A DNA stretch of 64,000 nt from Maritimibacter sp. HL-12 (GCF_900177545.1 NZ_FXBQ01000001.1:2660122-2724121), one strand, 5' to 3'. Counted from the first letter of the stretch, positions 1 through 8,678 are shown. Program-made: numbers and translations. Notes: generated by a model from the sequence alone, not told the origin.

Positions 1-1423
1 TTTCACCACCGCCGCCTACATCGTCGCGGCCGTTCTGTTCATCCTCGCCCTCGGCGGGCTCTCGGGGCAGGAAAGCGCCAAGCGCGCGGTCTGGTATGGC
101 ATCGTCGGCATGGGGCTCGCCATCATCGCCACGCTGATGGGCCCCGGTTCTGGGCTCTGGGGGGTCTCGCTCGCGTTGATCCTCGGCGGCGGCCTGATCG
201 GCACCGTGATTGCCAAGCGCGTGCAGATGACCGAGATGCCGCAGCTTGTTGCCGCGATGCACTCGCTCGTCGGGCTGGCCGCCGTCTTCGTCGGTTTCAA
301 CGCCGATCTCGAACTCACCCGCGTGCTCGGGATGGACGAGGCAGCCCGCGCCACCCTCGACGGTTTCGCCGCGGCCGTGGCCAAGAAGGACGCCGTCGAG
401 CAATCCATCCTGCGGGTCGAATTGTTCCTCGGCGTGTTCATCGGCGCGGTCACCTTCACCGGCTCGGTGATCGCCTTCGGCAAACTCGCGGGCAAGGTGA
501 CCTCGGCGGCGGTCAAGCTGCCGGGCGGGCATTTTCTGAATGCCACCGCCGCGATCCTCTCCGTTGTGCTGCTGGTCCTGTATCTCAACGGTGCCGGGGT
601 CTGGACGCTGATCGCGATGACGCTGCTCGCCTTCTTCATCGGCTATCACCTGATCATGGGTATCGGCGGGGCCGACATGCCGGTGGTGGTCTCGATGCTC
701 AACTCCTACTCGGGCTGGGCCGCGGCGGCGATCGGCTTTTCGCTCGGCAACGACCTGCTGATCGTGGTCGGCGCTCTGGTGGGCTCCTCTGGTGCGATCC
801 TGTCCTACATCATGTGCAAGGCGATGAACCGCTCGTTCATCAGCGTGATCCTCGGTGGCTTCGGCGGACCGGCGGGCGAGCAGATGGCGATCGAGGGCGA
901 ACAGGTGGCGATCGACGCCGACGGCGTTGCCGCCGCGCTGAACGATGCCGACCAGATCATCATCGTGCCGGGCTACGGCATGGCGGTGGCGCAGGCGCAG
1001 CAATCGGTGGCGGCGCTCACCGCCAAGCTGCGCGCCAAGGGCAAGACCGTGCGGTTCGGCATCCACCCGGTGGCGGGGCGTCTGCCCGGGCACATGAACG
1101 TGCTCCTTGCCGAGGCCAAGGTGCCTTATGACATTGTGCTGGAGATGGACGAGATCAACGAGGATTTCCCCTCGACCGACGTGGTGATCGTGATCGGCTC
1201 GAACGACATCGTGAACCCGGCCGCGCAGGAAGACCCGAACTCGCCGATTGCCGGGATGCCGGTGCTGGAAGTCTGGAAGGCGAAACAGGTCTTTGTCTCC
1301 AAGCGCGGCCAGGGCACCGGCTATTCGGGCATCGAGAACCCGCTGTTCTTCAAGGACAACACCCGGATGTTCTATGGTGATGCGAAAGCCTCGATGGAAA
1401 GCCTGCTGCCGCTGATCGACTGA
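1..1423 (+). CDS. pntB: NAD(P) transhydrogenase subunit beta (5' end off window)
   Basis: Membrane subunit of the proton-translocating transhydrogenase, which uses the proton gradient to reduce NADP+ with NADH. The reading frame is open from base 2, before the first ATG at 110, so the gene starts outside the window and only a few N-terminal residues are missing; 473 residues are visible. The first 270 or so residues are a run of hydrophobic helices. The C-terminal part is the NADP(H)-binding domain III, with [10 protein letters not shown], the [14 protein letters not shown] stretch and a [12 protein letters not shown] motif typical of PntB. pntA is expected just upstream. A clear terminator follows the stop codon. 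Confidence 0.97.
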   Translation, partial: FTTAAYIVAAVLFILALGGLSGQESAKRAVWYGIVGMGLAIIATLMGPGSGLWGVSLALILGGGLIGTVIAKRVQMTEMPQLVAAMHSLVGLAAVFVGFNADLELTRVLGMDEAARATLDGFAAAVAKKDAVEQSILRVELFLGVFIGAVTFTGSVIAFGKLAGKVTSAAVKLPGGHFLNATAAILSVVLLVLYLNGAGVWTLIAMTLLAFFIGYHLIMGIGGADMPVVVSMLNSYSGWAAAAIGFSLGNDLLIVVGALVGSSGAILSYIMCKAMNRSFISVILGGFGGPAGEQMAIEGEQVAIDADGVAAALNDADQIIIVPGYGMAVAQAQQSVAALTAKLRAKGKTVRFGIHPVAGRLPGHMNVLLAEAKVPYDIVLEMDEINEDFPSTDVVIVIGSNDIVNPAAQEDPNSPIAGMPVLEVWKAKQVFVSKRGQGTGYSGIENPLFFKDNTRMFYGDAKASMESLLPLID

Positions 1424-1446
1424 TCGGTTCGCGCCGCGACATCAAG

Positions 1447-1477
1447 GGCCCCGCTGGCAACAGCGGGGCCTTTCTCG
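1447..1477 (+). terminator. Rho-independent terminator after pntB
   Basis: A perfect 10-bp stem (1447-1456 with 1461-1470) closes a GCAA loop and is followed by TTTCTCGTT. It lies 24 bases after the pntB stop codon. Confidence 0.9.
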
Positions 1478-1514
1478 TTGCCGAGGATTGCAGCAACCGT
1501 GGCATCATCAAAAA

Positions 1515-1524
1515 TGTATATACA
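1515..1524. promoter_or_regulatory. AT-rich palindrome TGTATATACA, possible operator
   Basis: A perfect 10-bp palindrome sits in an unusually AT-rich patch (about 1505-1550), 50 bases upstream of a ribbon-helix-helix candidate gene. RHH repressors often bind short palindromes in their own promoters, so autoregulation is a reasonable guess. The binding protein is not known. Confidence 0.35.
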
Positions 1525-1575
1525 AACGAGATATAAAAGAGTAACAACGTAGATACCGCCGAGGAGCCACGTCAA

Positions 1576-1758
1576 ATGCCGAAGCACCACAAGAGCAAGA
1601 AGGACGCCCAGCTGATCATTCGCATCGGCAAGGCCGACCGCGATGCTTTCGTGCGGCTTTGCGACGAGCTCGATACCAGCGCGGCCCGCGAAGTGCGCCG
1701 GTTCATCCGGACGTTTCTGGCCGAGCACGCGGCGGATGAACCGAAAAAGAAAGGATAA
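1576..1758 (+). CDS. Small ribbon-helix-helix-like protein
   Basis: A 60-residue basic protein. Residues 12-17 (QLIIRI) fit the DNA-reading beta strand of a ribbon-helix-helix fold. They are followed by two predicted helices, about 20-31 and 36-49, and a lysine-rich tail. The start is set by GAGGAG nine bases upstream of the ATG. It is followed after three bases by a 39-residue lysine-rich gene, so the two are probably co-transcribed. No toxin gene is visible next to it, so an antitoxin role is not supported. DNA binding is inferred from the fold pattern only. Confidence 0.65.
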   Translation: MPKHHKSKKDAQLIIRIGKADRDAFVRLCDELDTSAAREVRRFIRTFLAEHAADEPKKKG

Positions 1759-1761
1759 AAC

Positions 1762-1881
1762 ATGGCGAACAAAGCCAAGATCAAAGACCTCAAGCGCGAA
1801 GTGAAATCCCGCAAGGCGAAAGTCGCGCGGCAGGAGAAGAAGCTCAAGGTGGCCAAGAAGGCCCTGAAAAAAGCGGCCTGA
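1762..1881 (+). CDS. 39-residue lysine-rich small protein
   Basis: Begins three bases after the preceding stop codon, with AAAGGA upstream of the ATG. The product is 39 residues, nearly all helix-forming, with about 17 lysines or arginines and an amphipathic pattern that suggests a single basic helix. It has no recognisable family. Context, charge and the lysine-repeat protein that follows suggest a nucleic-acid-binding or nucleoid-associated role. That is inference. Confidence 0.6.
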   Translation: MANKAKIKDLKREVKSRKAKVARQEKKLKVAKKALKKAA

Positions 1882-1935
1882 GGCCGTTGGCGCGGGCCGG
1901 ACCGACCGGCCCGCGCGCATGTGATGGAGACCTGC

Positions 1936-2403
1936 ATGAAAACGTTGCTCGATATTCCCGGCATCGGTCCGGCACTGAAAACCCGGCTGGGTGAACTCGG
2001 AATCGCAGACCTCGCCGATCTCGCTGCGGTCGATCCGGCCCGGCTGACCTCAATTCGCGGGGTGACATCGGCCCGCGCCGAAGCGTTCCGCGCTGCCGCT
2101 GCGGGCCTTGCTGCGGCGTTGCCGCTCGATCAGGTCGAGCCGAAGCCCAAGGCTCCGAAGGCAGACAAGAAAGCCAAGGCCGAGGCTGAGAAGAAAGCCA
2201 AGGCCGACAAGAAGGCCAAGGAAAAGGCCAAGGCGGACAAGAAAGCCAAGGCGGACAAGAAAGCCAAGGCGGACAAGAAAGCCAAGGCGGACAAGAAAGC
2301 CAAGGCCGACAAGAAGGCCAAGGCCGACAAGAAGGCCAAGGACAAGAAAGCCAAGGCCGATAAGAAAGCCAAGGCCGAGAAGAAAAAAGCCAAGAAGAAA
2401 TAG
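1936..2403 (+). CDS. Helix-hairpin-helix protein with lysine-rich repeat tail
   Basis: A 155-residue protein. Residues 1-58 form a helix-hairpin-helix-like domain, with IPGIGPALKTRLGELGI as the first hairpin and a second DPARLTSIRGV segment, of the kind that binds DNA without sequence specificity. From about residue 70 to the end it consists of lysine/alanine repeats (ADKKAK-type), like bacterial histone H1-like tails. GTG 1921 and ATG 1924 are also in frame, but ATG 1936 has GGAGA at a proper distance. The combination suggests a nucleoid-associated or DNA-compacting protein. A precise function cannot be read from the sequence. Confidence 0.75.
   Translation: MKTLLDIPGIGPALKTRLGELGIADLADLAAVDPARLTSIRGVTSARAEAFRAAAAGLAAALPLDQVEPKPKAPKADKKAKAEAEKKAKADKKAKEKAKADKKAKADKKAKADKKAKADKKAKADKKAKADKKAKDKKAKADKKAKAEKKKAKKK
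2156..2400 (+). repeat. Tandem 18-bp coding repeats (ADKKAK units)
   Basis: The lysine-rich tail is encoded by tandem 18-bp units, about six of them consecutive and nearly identical between roughly 2230 and 2337, flanked by degenerate units. The units differ mainly by GGC/GCC and AAA/AAG third positions. Slippage could change tail length between strains. Confidence 0.85.
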
Positions 2404-2409
2404 CCCGGC

Positions 2410-2952
2410 TCAGGCCTCGCGCCAGTCTCCCGGGGCGAGGCCTTCGAGTGTCCAGTCGCCGATCTGCCAGCGCACCAGCCGCAGCGTGGGAAAGCCGATT
2501 GCCGCGGTCATCCGGCGGACTTGGCGGTTGCGCCCCTCGGTGATGGTGATCTCGACCCAGGTATCGGGCACCGATTTGCGAAAGCGCACCGGGGGCACAC
2601 GTTCCCAGAGATTGGGTGGGGCGATAAGCCGGGCCTTCGCCGGGCGGGTGGGTCCGTCCTTCAGCGTGACGCCTCTGCGGATCGGCCCGAGGTCGGCCTC
2701 GGTCGGCGCGCCCTCGACCTGCACGAGATAGGTTTTCGCCATCTTGTGGCGCGGGTTGGCGATACGGGCTTGCAGGCGGCCATCGTCGGTGAGCAGCAGC
2801 AGGCCCTCGCTGTCACGGTCGAGCCGCCCGGCGGGGTAAACCCCCGGAAGGTCGATGAAATCCGAAAGCGTGGCGCGCGGCGAGGGGCTTTTCGCATCGG
2901 TGAATTGCGAAAGCACGCCGAAGGGTTTGTTGAACAGGATGAGCCGGGCCAT
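2410..2952 (-). CDS. rluE: rRNA pseudouridine synthase, RsuA/RluE family
   Basis: A 180-residue enzyme that isomerises a uridine in rRNA to pseudouridine. The catalytic motif [14 protein letters not shown] spans residues 42-55 with the nucleophile Asp45. The C-terminal GRNRQVRRM motif (140-148) is the usual RsuA/RluB/E/F signature. There is no N-terminal S4 domain and the chain is short, which fits RluE (23S rRNA U2457 in E. coli) better than RsuA. RluE is assigned by length and architecture, so site specificity is uncertain. It converges with the lysine-repeat gene and is divergent from ornithine decarboxylase. Confidence 0.85.
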   Translation of the reverse strand: MARLILFNKPFGVLSQFTDAKSPSPRATLSDFIDLPGVYPAGRLDRDSEGLLLLTDDGRLQARIANPRHKMAKTYLVQVEGAPTEADLGPIRRGVTLKDGPTRPAKARLIAPPNLWERVPPVRFRKSVPDTWVEITITEGRNRQVRRMTAAIGFPTLRLVRWQIGDWTLEGLAPGDWREA

Positions 2953-3089
2953 GGCCTGCCATACGCGGCGCGAGAAAAAAATTCACCCCCTGATGCGATA
3001 AGGCTTGCGTGAATCGCGCGCGCGCCGCATATGCGCCGCACAGACGCCAACGCACGCGCCTCTGGCCAGGCCCGGCCACTCTCAAACGG

Positions 3090-3157
3090 GCACGCGTTTA
3101 TGCAGCGACGGTAACGTCTTCATTGGAACCTTGGGGCCTCGCCCCTGTCTTGTGGAG
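3090..3157 (+). ncRNA. Structured 5' leader, candidate speF-type RNA
   Basis: Just upstream of the ornithine decarboxylase gene lie two compact hairpins: GACG-GUAA-CGUC (3107-3118, a GNRA loop) and GGGGC-CUC-GCCCC (3133-3145), the latter ending nine bases before the ribosome-binding site. The alphaproteobacterial speF RNA motif is known to precede genes of this decarboxylase family, so this is the likely class. I have not aligned it to the covariance model, and the 5' boundary given here is approximate. Confidence 0.5.
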
Positions 3158-3163
3158 ATGCAC

Positions 3164-4321
3164 ATGACCCATGCTGCCCACGGCGCTTTTGCGCCCGTTT
3201 CCCGCCTCGATTCCGCGCTCGCCACCCTCGCGGTGGACCGGCCCACCCTCGTGCTCGACACCGACCGTGTCGCCGCGCAATACCGGAGCCTGAAGGCCGG
3301 GCTCGGCTTTGCCCATATCCATTACGCGGTGAAGGCCAACCCGTCGCGGGCGATCCTTGCCCGGCTCGTCGGGCTTGGGTCGCATTTCGATGCCGCCTCG
3401 CGCGGCGAGATCGAGCTGTGCCTCGACGCCGGGGCCGCGCCCTGGGCGATCTCTTTTGGCAACACCATCAAGAAACCCGCCGACATTGCCTTCGCGCATC
3501 GCGCCGGGATCACCCTGTTCGCCGCCGATGCCTCCGAGGAGCTGGAAAAGATTGCCGCCCATGCGCCGGGCGCGGAGGTCTATATCCGGTTGCTGGTGGA
3601 AAACTCCGAGGCCGACTGGCCGCTCAGCCGCAAGTTCGGCTGCAAGCCCGCGATGGTGCCCGCGCTGTTCTCGCACGCCGTGGCGCTCGGGCTGAAGCCG
3701 CTCGGGCTGTCGTTCCACGTCGGTTCGCAAACCCGCAAGGCCGCGATGTGGGCACCGGTGCTCGACGATGTGGCGCAGGTCTGGCGCGATCTCGAAGCGC
3801 GCGGTCATGCGCCGAGCCTGCTCAACATCGGCGGCGGCTTTCCCGCCTTCTACGGCGATCCGATCGACACGCCGACCAGCTATGCCGCAAGCGTGATGGC
3901 GCTGGTCAGCGAGCGGTTCGGCGCGGTGGCGCGGGTGATGGCCGAACCGGGGCGGGGGATGGTGGCCGAGGCGGGGGCGATCCTTGCCGAGGTGATGCTG
4001 GTTTCGCGCAAGTCGGACGATGACGCGCACCGTTGGGTCTATCTCGATATCGGCCGGTTCTCGGGGCTGGCGGAGACCGAGGGCGAGGCGATCCGCTACC
4101 AGATTGAAACTGCGCGCGACCATGACACCCACGGGCCCTGCATTCTTGCCGGTCCGTCCTGCGATTCAGCCGATGTGCTTTACGAAAAACGCCCCGTGCA
4201 CCTGCCGCTCACCCTGCGCGCGGGCGACAAGGTGGTGATCCGCAACGCCGGTGCCTATACCTCATCCTACTCGTCGGTCGGGTTCAACGGCTTCCCGCCG
4301 CTCGACGTCGTGGTGCTCTGA
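3164..4321 (+). CDS. Ornithine/lysine decarboxylase, alanine-racemase fold
   Basis: PLP enzyme of 385 residues that decarboxylates ornithine to putrescine, feeding polyamine synthesis. YAVKANP carries the PLP lysine (about Lys58). HVGSQ, GGGFP and EPGRG are the phosphate and active-site motifs of the group IV fold. GPSCDSADVL supplies the active-site cysteine and aspartate of ornithine-type decarboxylases, which separates it from LysA. ATG 3164 is chosen over ATG 3158 because GGAG at 3154-3157 is correctly spaced; the longer frame from 3005 would run through the leader. A strong hairpin follows the stop. Confidence 0.9.
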   Translation: MTHAAHGAFAPVSRLDSALATLAVDRPTLVLDTDRVAAQYRSLKAGLGFAHIHYAVKANPSRAILARLVGLGSHFDAASRGEIELCLDAGAAPWAISFGNTIKKPADIAFAHRAGITLFAADASEELEKIAAHAPGAEVYIRLLVENSEADWPLSRKFGCKPAMVPALFSHAVALGLKPLGLSFHVGSQTRKAAMWAPVLDDVAQVWRDLEARGHAPSLLNIGGGFPAFYGDPIDTPTSYAASVMALVSERFGAVARVMAEPGRGMVAEAGAILAEVMLVSRKSDDDAHRWVYLDIGRFSGLAETEGEAIRYQIETARDHDTHGPCILAGPSCDSADVLYEKRPVHLPLTLRAGDKVVIRNAGAYTSSYSSVGFNGFPPLDVVVL

Positions 4322-4327
4322 ACGGCC

Positions 4328-4366
4328 GGTCGCGCGCCCGGATGTCGATGATCCGGGCGCGCGACC
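4328..4366 (+). terminator. 16-bp perfect hairpin downstream of ornithine decarboxylase
   Basis: 4328-4343 pairs perfectly with 4351-4366 around a 7-base loop, starting six bases after the stop codon. There is no U-tract, so it may act as an mRNA-stabilising 3' structure or a non-canonical terminator. Confidence 0.6.
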
Positions 4367-4478
4367 GACGCGCCGCCGCCCGCGCTTTTGCGCGCCTGCG
4401 TCGCATCGCCGGGCCACGCGGGATATGGCAAAGCGGATGCAGCCCGGCTAATCAGGGGCAGGACCGGAGGGCGACGCG

Positions 4479-5765
4479 ATGGCGACGATAGAAGACCACG
4501 ACTTGCGTTATGCGCTCGCAAACGAGCTGCACGCGCGGCCCTTTCCGGCGCTGAAGGCCCCCTGTTTCGCGGCCTATCTCGCGGTCAAGCGCCCAACCGA
4601 TGCCGCCGGGCGCGACCGCGAGGCGGACGTGGCGCATCTGCATGCCCTGCTCGACCGCTTCGGTGCAGCGCACCCGCCCGAGGGGGCCAACCATTTCTTC
4701 GGCGAGATCGGCAAGTACCGCCTCAAGTGGGAACAGCATACCGAGTTCGTCACCTACACGATCTTCGGGGATCGCAATGCGGCGCGGCCATTCGATCCGG
4801 CGGTGTTCGATGTCTTCCCTGCCGACTGGCTCGCGGCGGCCCCGGGTGTGCGGATCACCTCGGCGCTGATCCGGGTCGAAGAGCGCCCGAACGATGCGGC
4901 GATGCATGCCAAGATCGACGACTGGTTCGTGGCCGAGAGCGTGGCCGCCTCCAGCGTGCTCGATGATGCCGCGGTGATCGCGGGCGATTTCCGCATCGAT
5001 GCGGGCGGGCACATGCGCTTTGCCGTCTTCGTCAGCCCCGGGATCAGCGAGCGTCGGGTGGGGCGGATCGTGCAGCGGGTGAGCGAGATCGAAACCTACA
5101 AGACGATGTCGATGCTGGGTCTGGCGCGGGCGCGCGCGATCCAGGGCCGGCTCGGCGAGATCGAGGACGAGCTTTCGGGCATGGTGAGCGGGCTCGGGCG
5201 GGCGGATATTTCGCACGAGGAAGAACTTCGGGAGCTGCTTCAGGTTTCGGCCGAGCTTGAGAGCCTGCACGCGCAGACCTCGTTCCGCTTCGGCGCGACG
5301 GCAGCCTATGAGGCGCTGGTGGGCGACCGGGTAAGGGTGATGCGCGAAGAGCGCTGGGAAGGGCGGCAGACATGGCACGAGTTCATGATGCGCCGCTTCG
5401 ATCCGGCGATGCGCACGGTCAAGAGCGTCGAGCGGCGGCTTGAGGCGATGGCCGACCGGGCGATGCGGGCGGGCGATCTGTTGCGCACCCGCGTCGATGT
5501 CGACCGCTCCGGGCAGAGCCAGAAACTGCTGGAAAGTATGGACCAACGCGCGCAACTGCAACTGCGCCTGCAGGAAACCGTCGAGGGGCTCTCGGTGGTG
5601 GCGATCAGCTATTACGCGGTGTCGCTGCTGGGCTACCTGCTTGCGCCGCTTGCCGGTCGGTTCGGCATCGACAAGAGCTGGACCACGGCGGGGCTGGTGG
5701 TGCCGGTGGTGCTGGCGGTCTGGCTGTTTGGCCGCGCGGTGAAAAAGCGACTCATCCACAAGTGA
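4479..5765 (+). CDS. DUF3422 family membrane-anchored protein
   Basis: 428 residues. The N-terminus (YALANELHARPFPALKAP) and overall layout match DUF3422, a family of unknown function common in alpha- and gammaproteobacteria. The middle third is helical and probably coiled coil. Two hydrophobic segments near the C-terminus (about 368-388 and 397-415) would anchor it in the inner membrane, followed by a basic tail. GGAGG precedes the ATG. It stands alone between ornithine decarboxylase and argE. I can assign no function beyond the family. Confidence 0.85.
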   Translation: MATIEDHDLRYALANELHARPFPALKAPCFAAYLAVKRPTDAAGRDREADVAHLHALLDRFGAAHPPEGANHFFGEIGKYRLKWEQHTEFVTYTIFGDRNAARPFDPAVFDVFPADWLAAAPGVRITSALIRVEERPNDAAMHAKIDDWFVAESVAASSVLDDAAVIAGDFRIDAGGHMRFAVFVSPGISERRVGRIVQRVSEIETYKTMSMLGLARARAIQGRLGEIEDELSGMVSGLGRADISHEEELRELLQVSAELESLHAQTSFRFGATAAYEALVGDRVRVMREERWEGRQTWHEFMMRRFDPAMRTVKSVERRLEAMADRAMRAGDLLRTRVDVDRSGQSQKLLESMDQRAQLQLRLQETVEGLSVVAISYYAVSLLGYLLAPLAGRFGIDKSWTTAGLVVPVVLAVWLFGRAVKKRLIHK

Positions 5766-5781
5766 GGGTCCGGACGGCGGG

Positions 5782-5851
5782 CGAAATCCGCAGCGGATTT
5801 CGGCTCGGTTTCCGCAGCGGAAACCGCCTTCGTTTTCCGCTGCGGAAAACG
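5782..5851. repeat. Three tandem 21-bp perfect palindromes
   Basis: Three consecutive palindromes at 5782-5802, 5806-5826 and 5831-5851 share the core TCCGC-(A/T)-GCGGA. Their outer arms differ (AAA/TTT, GTT/AAC, TTT/AAA), yet every change is compensated, so each remains a perfect inverted repeat. The spacing is 24-25 bp. They fill the gap between the DUF3422 gene and argE. Confidence 0.85.
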
Positions 5852-5910
5852 CGCCCGGCCTTGACCCTGGGCCGCCGTCCCGGCACCTTCGCGGGGAACA
5901 GGAGCACCCC

Positions 5911-7080
5911 ATGCGCAAAGACCTCACCGCCCGCGAGATCCTCGCAAAGCTCGTGTCCTTTCCAACCGTGAGCCGGGAGAGCAACCTCGCGCTTGTCGAT
6001 TGGGTTGAGGATTACCTCGCGGCCCACGGGGTGCGCGCCACCCGGGTCTATAACGACGAGGGCACCAAGGCCGCGCTCTACGCAAATGTCGGTCCCGAGG
6101 TCGAGGGCGGGGTGGTGCTGTCGGGCCATACCGACGTGGTGCCCGTGGAAGGTCAGGCCTGGGACACCGACCCTTACGACGTGGTCGAGAAGGATGGTCG
6201 CCTCTACGGCCGCGGCACCTGCGACATGAAGGGCTTCGACGCGATCGCGCTCGCCGCCGTGCCGAAGGCGCTCAGGGCCGGGCTGAAACGCCCGCTCCAG
6301 ATCGCGCTCAGCTATGACGAAGAAGTCGGCTGCCTCGGCGCGCCGCGGATGATCGCCGAGATGGCGGCGCATCTGCCGAAAGCCGCCGCCGCGATCATCG
6401 GCGAGCCCTCGCAGATGAAAGTGGTGAACGGCCACAAGGGCGGCATCGGCATCGCCACCCATCTGCGCGGCCACGAGGTGCATTCGTCGTTGATGCACAC
6501 CGGGGTGAGCGCGGTGATGGAGGGCGCGAAGCTGATTGACTGGGCCAACCGGATGAATGCCGAGAACATGGCGCGCGCCCCGGGGCCGATCGACGCGCTG
6601 TTCGAGCCGCCCTGGACAACCTGCCATGTCGGCACAATCACCGGCGGCACCGCCGATAACATCACCGCGAAGGATTGCCACTTCGTGATGGCATTCCGTT
6701 GCATCCCCTCGGAGACCGTCGAAAGCTGGCAGGCGCGCTATCTTGCAGCCGTGGCCGAGGTTGAGGCCGCGATGCGCGCGGTCCATCCCGAGGCGCGGAT
6801 CGACACCGATGTGCGCTTCCAGGTTCCGGGGCTTCAGCCCGAACGAGATAGCGCCGCCGAGGCGCTGGCCCGGCGGATCACCGGCGACAATGCCACCCAC
6901 GCGGTGAGCTACGCCACCGAGGCCGGGCAGTTCCAGCAGGCGGGCTATTCCGCCGTGATCATCGGGCCGGGCAACATCGCCCAGGCCCACCAGCCGAACG
7001 AATGGCTCAGCCTCGCCGAGTTCGAGGCGGGCATCGCGTTTGTCGACCGGATCATCGAGCATCTCTGCGAGGACGCGTGA
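5911..7080 (+). CDS. argE: Acetylornithine deacetylase
   Basis: 389-residue M20 metallopeptidase that removes acetate from N-acetylornithine in arginine biosynthesis. SGHTDVVPV carries the metal-binding His73 and catalytic Asp75. GRGTCDMKG carries the bridging Asp106, and YDEEVGC the catalytic glutamate pair (137-138). The length and the NGHKGG dimer-domain segment fit ArgE, although related DapE-type hydrolases share these motifs. AGGAG precedes the ATG. The stop codon overlaps the GTG start of the next gene (GTGA), so the two are translationally coupled. Confidence 0.92.
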   Translation: MRKDLTAREILAKLVSFPTVSRESNLALVDWVEDYLAAHGVRATRVYNDEGTKAALYANVGPEVEGGVVLSGHTDVVPVEGQAWDTDPYDVVEKDGRLYGRGTCDMKGFDAIALAAVPKALRAGLKRPLQIALSYDEEVGCLGAPRMIAEMAAHLPKAAAAIIGEPSQMKVVNGHKGGIGIATHLRGHEVHSSLMHTGVSAVMEGAKLIDWANRMNAENMARAPGPIDALFEPPWTTCHVGTITGGTADNITAKDCHFVMAFRCIPSETVESWQARYLAAVAEVEAAMRAVHPEARIDTDVRFQVPGLQPERDSAAEALARRITGDNATHAVSYATEAGQFQQAGYSAVIIGPGNIAQAHQPNEWLSLAEFEAGIAFVDRIIEHLCEDA

Positions 7081-8423
7081 CACCCTTTCCGATTTCGGCG
7101 GGCCAGCCGCCCGCCCATAGCGGCGATCTGCCCGAGCGCGCCGACGTGGTGGTGATCGGCGGTGGGGTGATCGGGGTGAGCGCCGCGCTGTTCCTCGCCC
7201 GGGCGGGAGTCTCGGTCGTGCTGGTCGAGAAGGGCCGGATCGCGGGCGAACAATCGAGCCGTAACTGGGGCTGGATCCGGGTTCAGGGCCGCGATCCGGC
7301 GGAGATCCCGATCGCGCAGGAGGCGCAAACCCTCTGGCCGCAACTGGCCGCCGAGGTCGATACCGATATCGGGCTGACGCAAGGCGGCGTGGCCTATCTC
7401 GCCCGCGACGACGCCGAGGTGGCGCGCTTTGCCGACTGGTTGCGGCTGGCCGAACCGTTCGGGGTGTCGAGCCAGTTGCTGGACGGTGACGGCGTGGCAC
7501 GGCTCCTGCCGGATGCCGCCCGGGCCTGGCCCGGTGCGCTCTGGACCCCGACCGACATGCGCGCCGAACCCTTCGTAACCGTGCCCGCGCTGGCCCGGCT
7601 TGCGGTGAAGGCAGGGGCGGTGATCCGCGAGGATTGCGCCGCGCGGATGCTCGACGTCGAGGCGGGCCGGGTCACCGGCGTGATCACGGAGAGCGGGCGC
7701 ATCCGCGCGGGCGCGGTGGTGCTGGCGGGCGGGGCGTGGTCGTCGCTGTTTCTGCGCCGCCACGGCATTTCGATCCCGCAGCTTTCGGTGCGCGCGACGG
7801 CGATGCGCACGGCAGCTTTGGCGGACGTGTTCGAGGGCGGGGCGGTTGATCACCGGCTTGCCTTCCGCCGCCGCACCGATGGCGGCTACACGCTCGCACC
7901 GGAAGGGTTTCACGAACTCTACGTCGGCCCCGACGCGTTCCGCGCATTCGCGCGCTACCTGCCGCAGCTCTGGAAAGACCCGTTCGGCACCACGCTGCGC
8001 CCCTTTGCCCCCAGGGGCTACCCCGATGGCTGGGCGACGCCGCGACGCTGGCGTGCGGACCGGCCCTCGCCCTTCGAGCGGATGCGGGTGCTGAACCCGG
8101 CCCCCAACATGGCCAAGGTGCGTGAAACCGAGCGCGCCTTCGGCGAGACCTTCCCGGGCCTCGGGCCGGTGGAGATCGAGAGCGCATGGGCCGGGATGAT
8201 CGACACGCTGCCCGACGTGGTGCCGGTGGTCGACCATGCCGCGCAGATCCAGGGCCTCACCATCGCCACCGGCATGTGCGGCCACGGCTTCGGTATCGGA
8301 CCTGCCTTCGGGCGGATCGTCGCCGACATGGTGCAAGGCAAGGCACCGGGGCACGACCTCGCGCGCTTCCGGCTCTCGCGGTTCTTCGACGGCAGCCCGA
8401 TGGAACTTGGACCCAACCTCTGA
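7077..8423 (+). CDS. FAD-dependent oxidoreductase, D-amino acid/glycine oxidase (DadA-like) family
   Basis: 448 residues beginning at GTG 7077, which overlaps the argE stop and has GAGGA just upstream; an ATG further upstream would run through argE. The dinucleotide-binding motif VVVIGGGVIGVSAALFLA lies at residues 24-41, followed by the EKG segment at the end of the Rossmann beta-2 strand. The C-terminal CGHGFGIGPAFGRIVADMV motif is typical of DAO-family flavoproteins that oxidise secondary or D-amines. Coupling to argE hints at amino acid metabolism, but the substrate is unknown. Confidence 0.85.
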   Translation: MTPFPISAGQPPAHSGDLPERADVVVIGGGVIGVSAALFLARAGVSVVLVEKGRIAGEQSSRNWGWIRVQGRDPAEIPIAQEAQTLWPQLAAEVDTDIGLTQGGVAYLARDDAEVARFADWLRLAEPFGVSSQLLDGDGVARLLPDAARAWPGALWTPTDMRAEPFVTVPALARLAVKAGAVIREDCAARMLDVEAGRVTGVITESGRIRAGAVVLAGGAWSSLFLRRHGISIPQLSVRATAMRTAALADVFEGGAVDHRLAFRRRTDGGYTLAPEGFHELYVGPDAFRAFARYLPQLWKDPFGTTLRPFAPRGYPDGWATPRRWRADRPSPFERMRVLNPAPNMAKVRETERAFGETFPGLGPVEIESAWAGMIDTLPDVVPVVDHAAQIQGLTIATGMCGHGFGIGPAFGRIVADMVQGKAPGHDLARFRLSRFFDGSPMELGPNL

Positions 8424-8427
8424 GGCG

Positions 8428-8459
8428 GGGCGCCACGCGGTCTCAAGACCGCTGCGCCC
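8428..8459. terminator. Bidirectional hairpin between convergent genes
   Basis: GCGGTC-TCAA-GACCGC is extended by GGGCGC/GCGCCC across a small internal loop. It lies between the stop codons of two convergent genes and probably serves both strands. Confidence 0.65.
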
Positions 8460-8462
8460 GGA

Positions 8463-8678
8463 TCAGGCCTTGGGCGCTCTTTTCGCCGGGGCCTTCCTGG
8501 CAGGGGCTTTCGTCGCCGCCGCTTTGGCCCGCGGTGCCGCTTTCGGCTTGGCTGCGCTCAGCGCCGCTTCGGCGCGGAACCAGTAGGCTTGGTCTCCCCC
8601 TTCGGGTGCGCCGTCGTCGAGCCACATGTGATAGGCGGCTTCGCGGATTTCGTCATCGGTGGGCTTGCGTTTGGGCAT
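8463..8678 (-). CDS. DUF2934 domain protein with basic alanine/lysine tail
   Basis: 71 residues starting at MPKRKPTDDEI. The first 40 residues (EIREAAYHMWLDDGAPEGGDQAYWFRAEAAL) match DUF2934, a short helical domain of unknown function. The rest is an alanine/lysine/proline-rich tail resembling histone-like tails. The longer frame to 8768 is unlikely because GGAG lies upstream of this internal ATG. It is isolated and convergent with the oxidoreductase. Confidence 0.75.
   Translation of the reverse strand: MPKRKPTDDEIREAAYHMWLDDGAPEGGDQAYWFRAEAALSAAKPKAAPRAKAAATKAPARKAPAKRAPKA

Noticed and set aside
1576-1881. Toxin-antitoxin pair
   Set aside because: The 39-residue partner is a lysine-rich helix with no toxin signature.
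2130-2393. Minus-strand hydrophobic repeat frame (ALAFLS units)
   Set aside because: It is only the reverse complement of the lysine-rich coding repeats; no ribosome-binding site.
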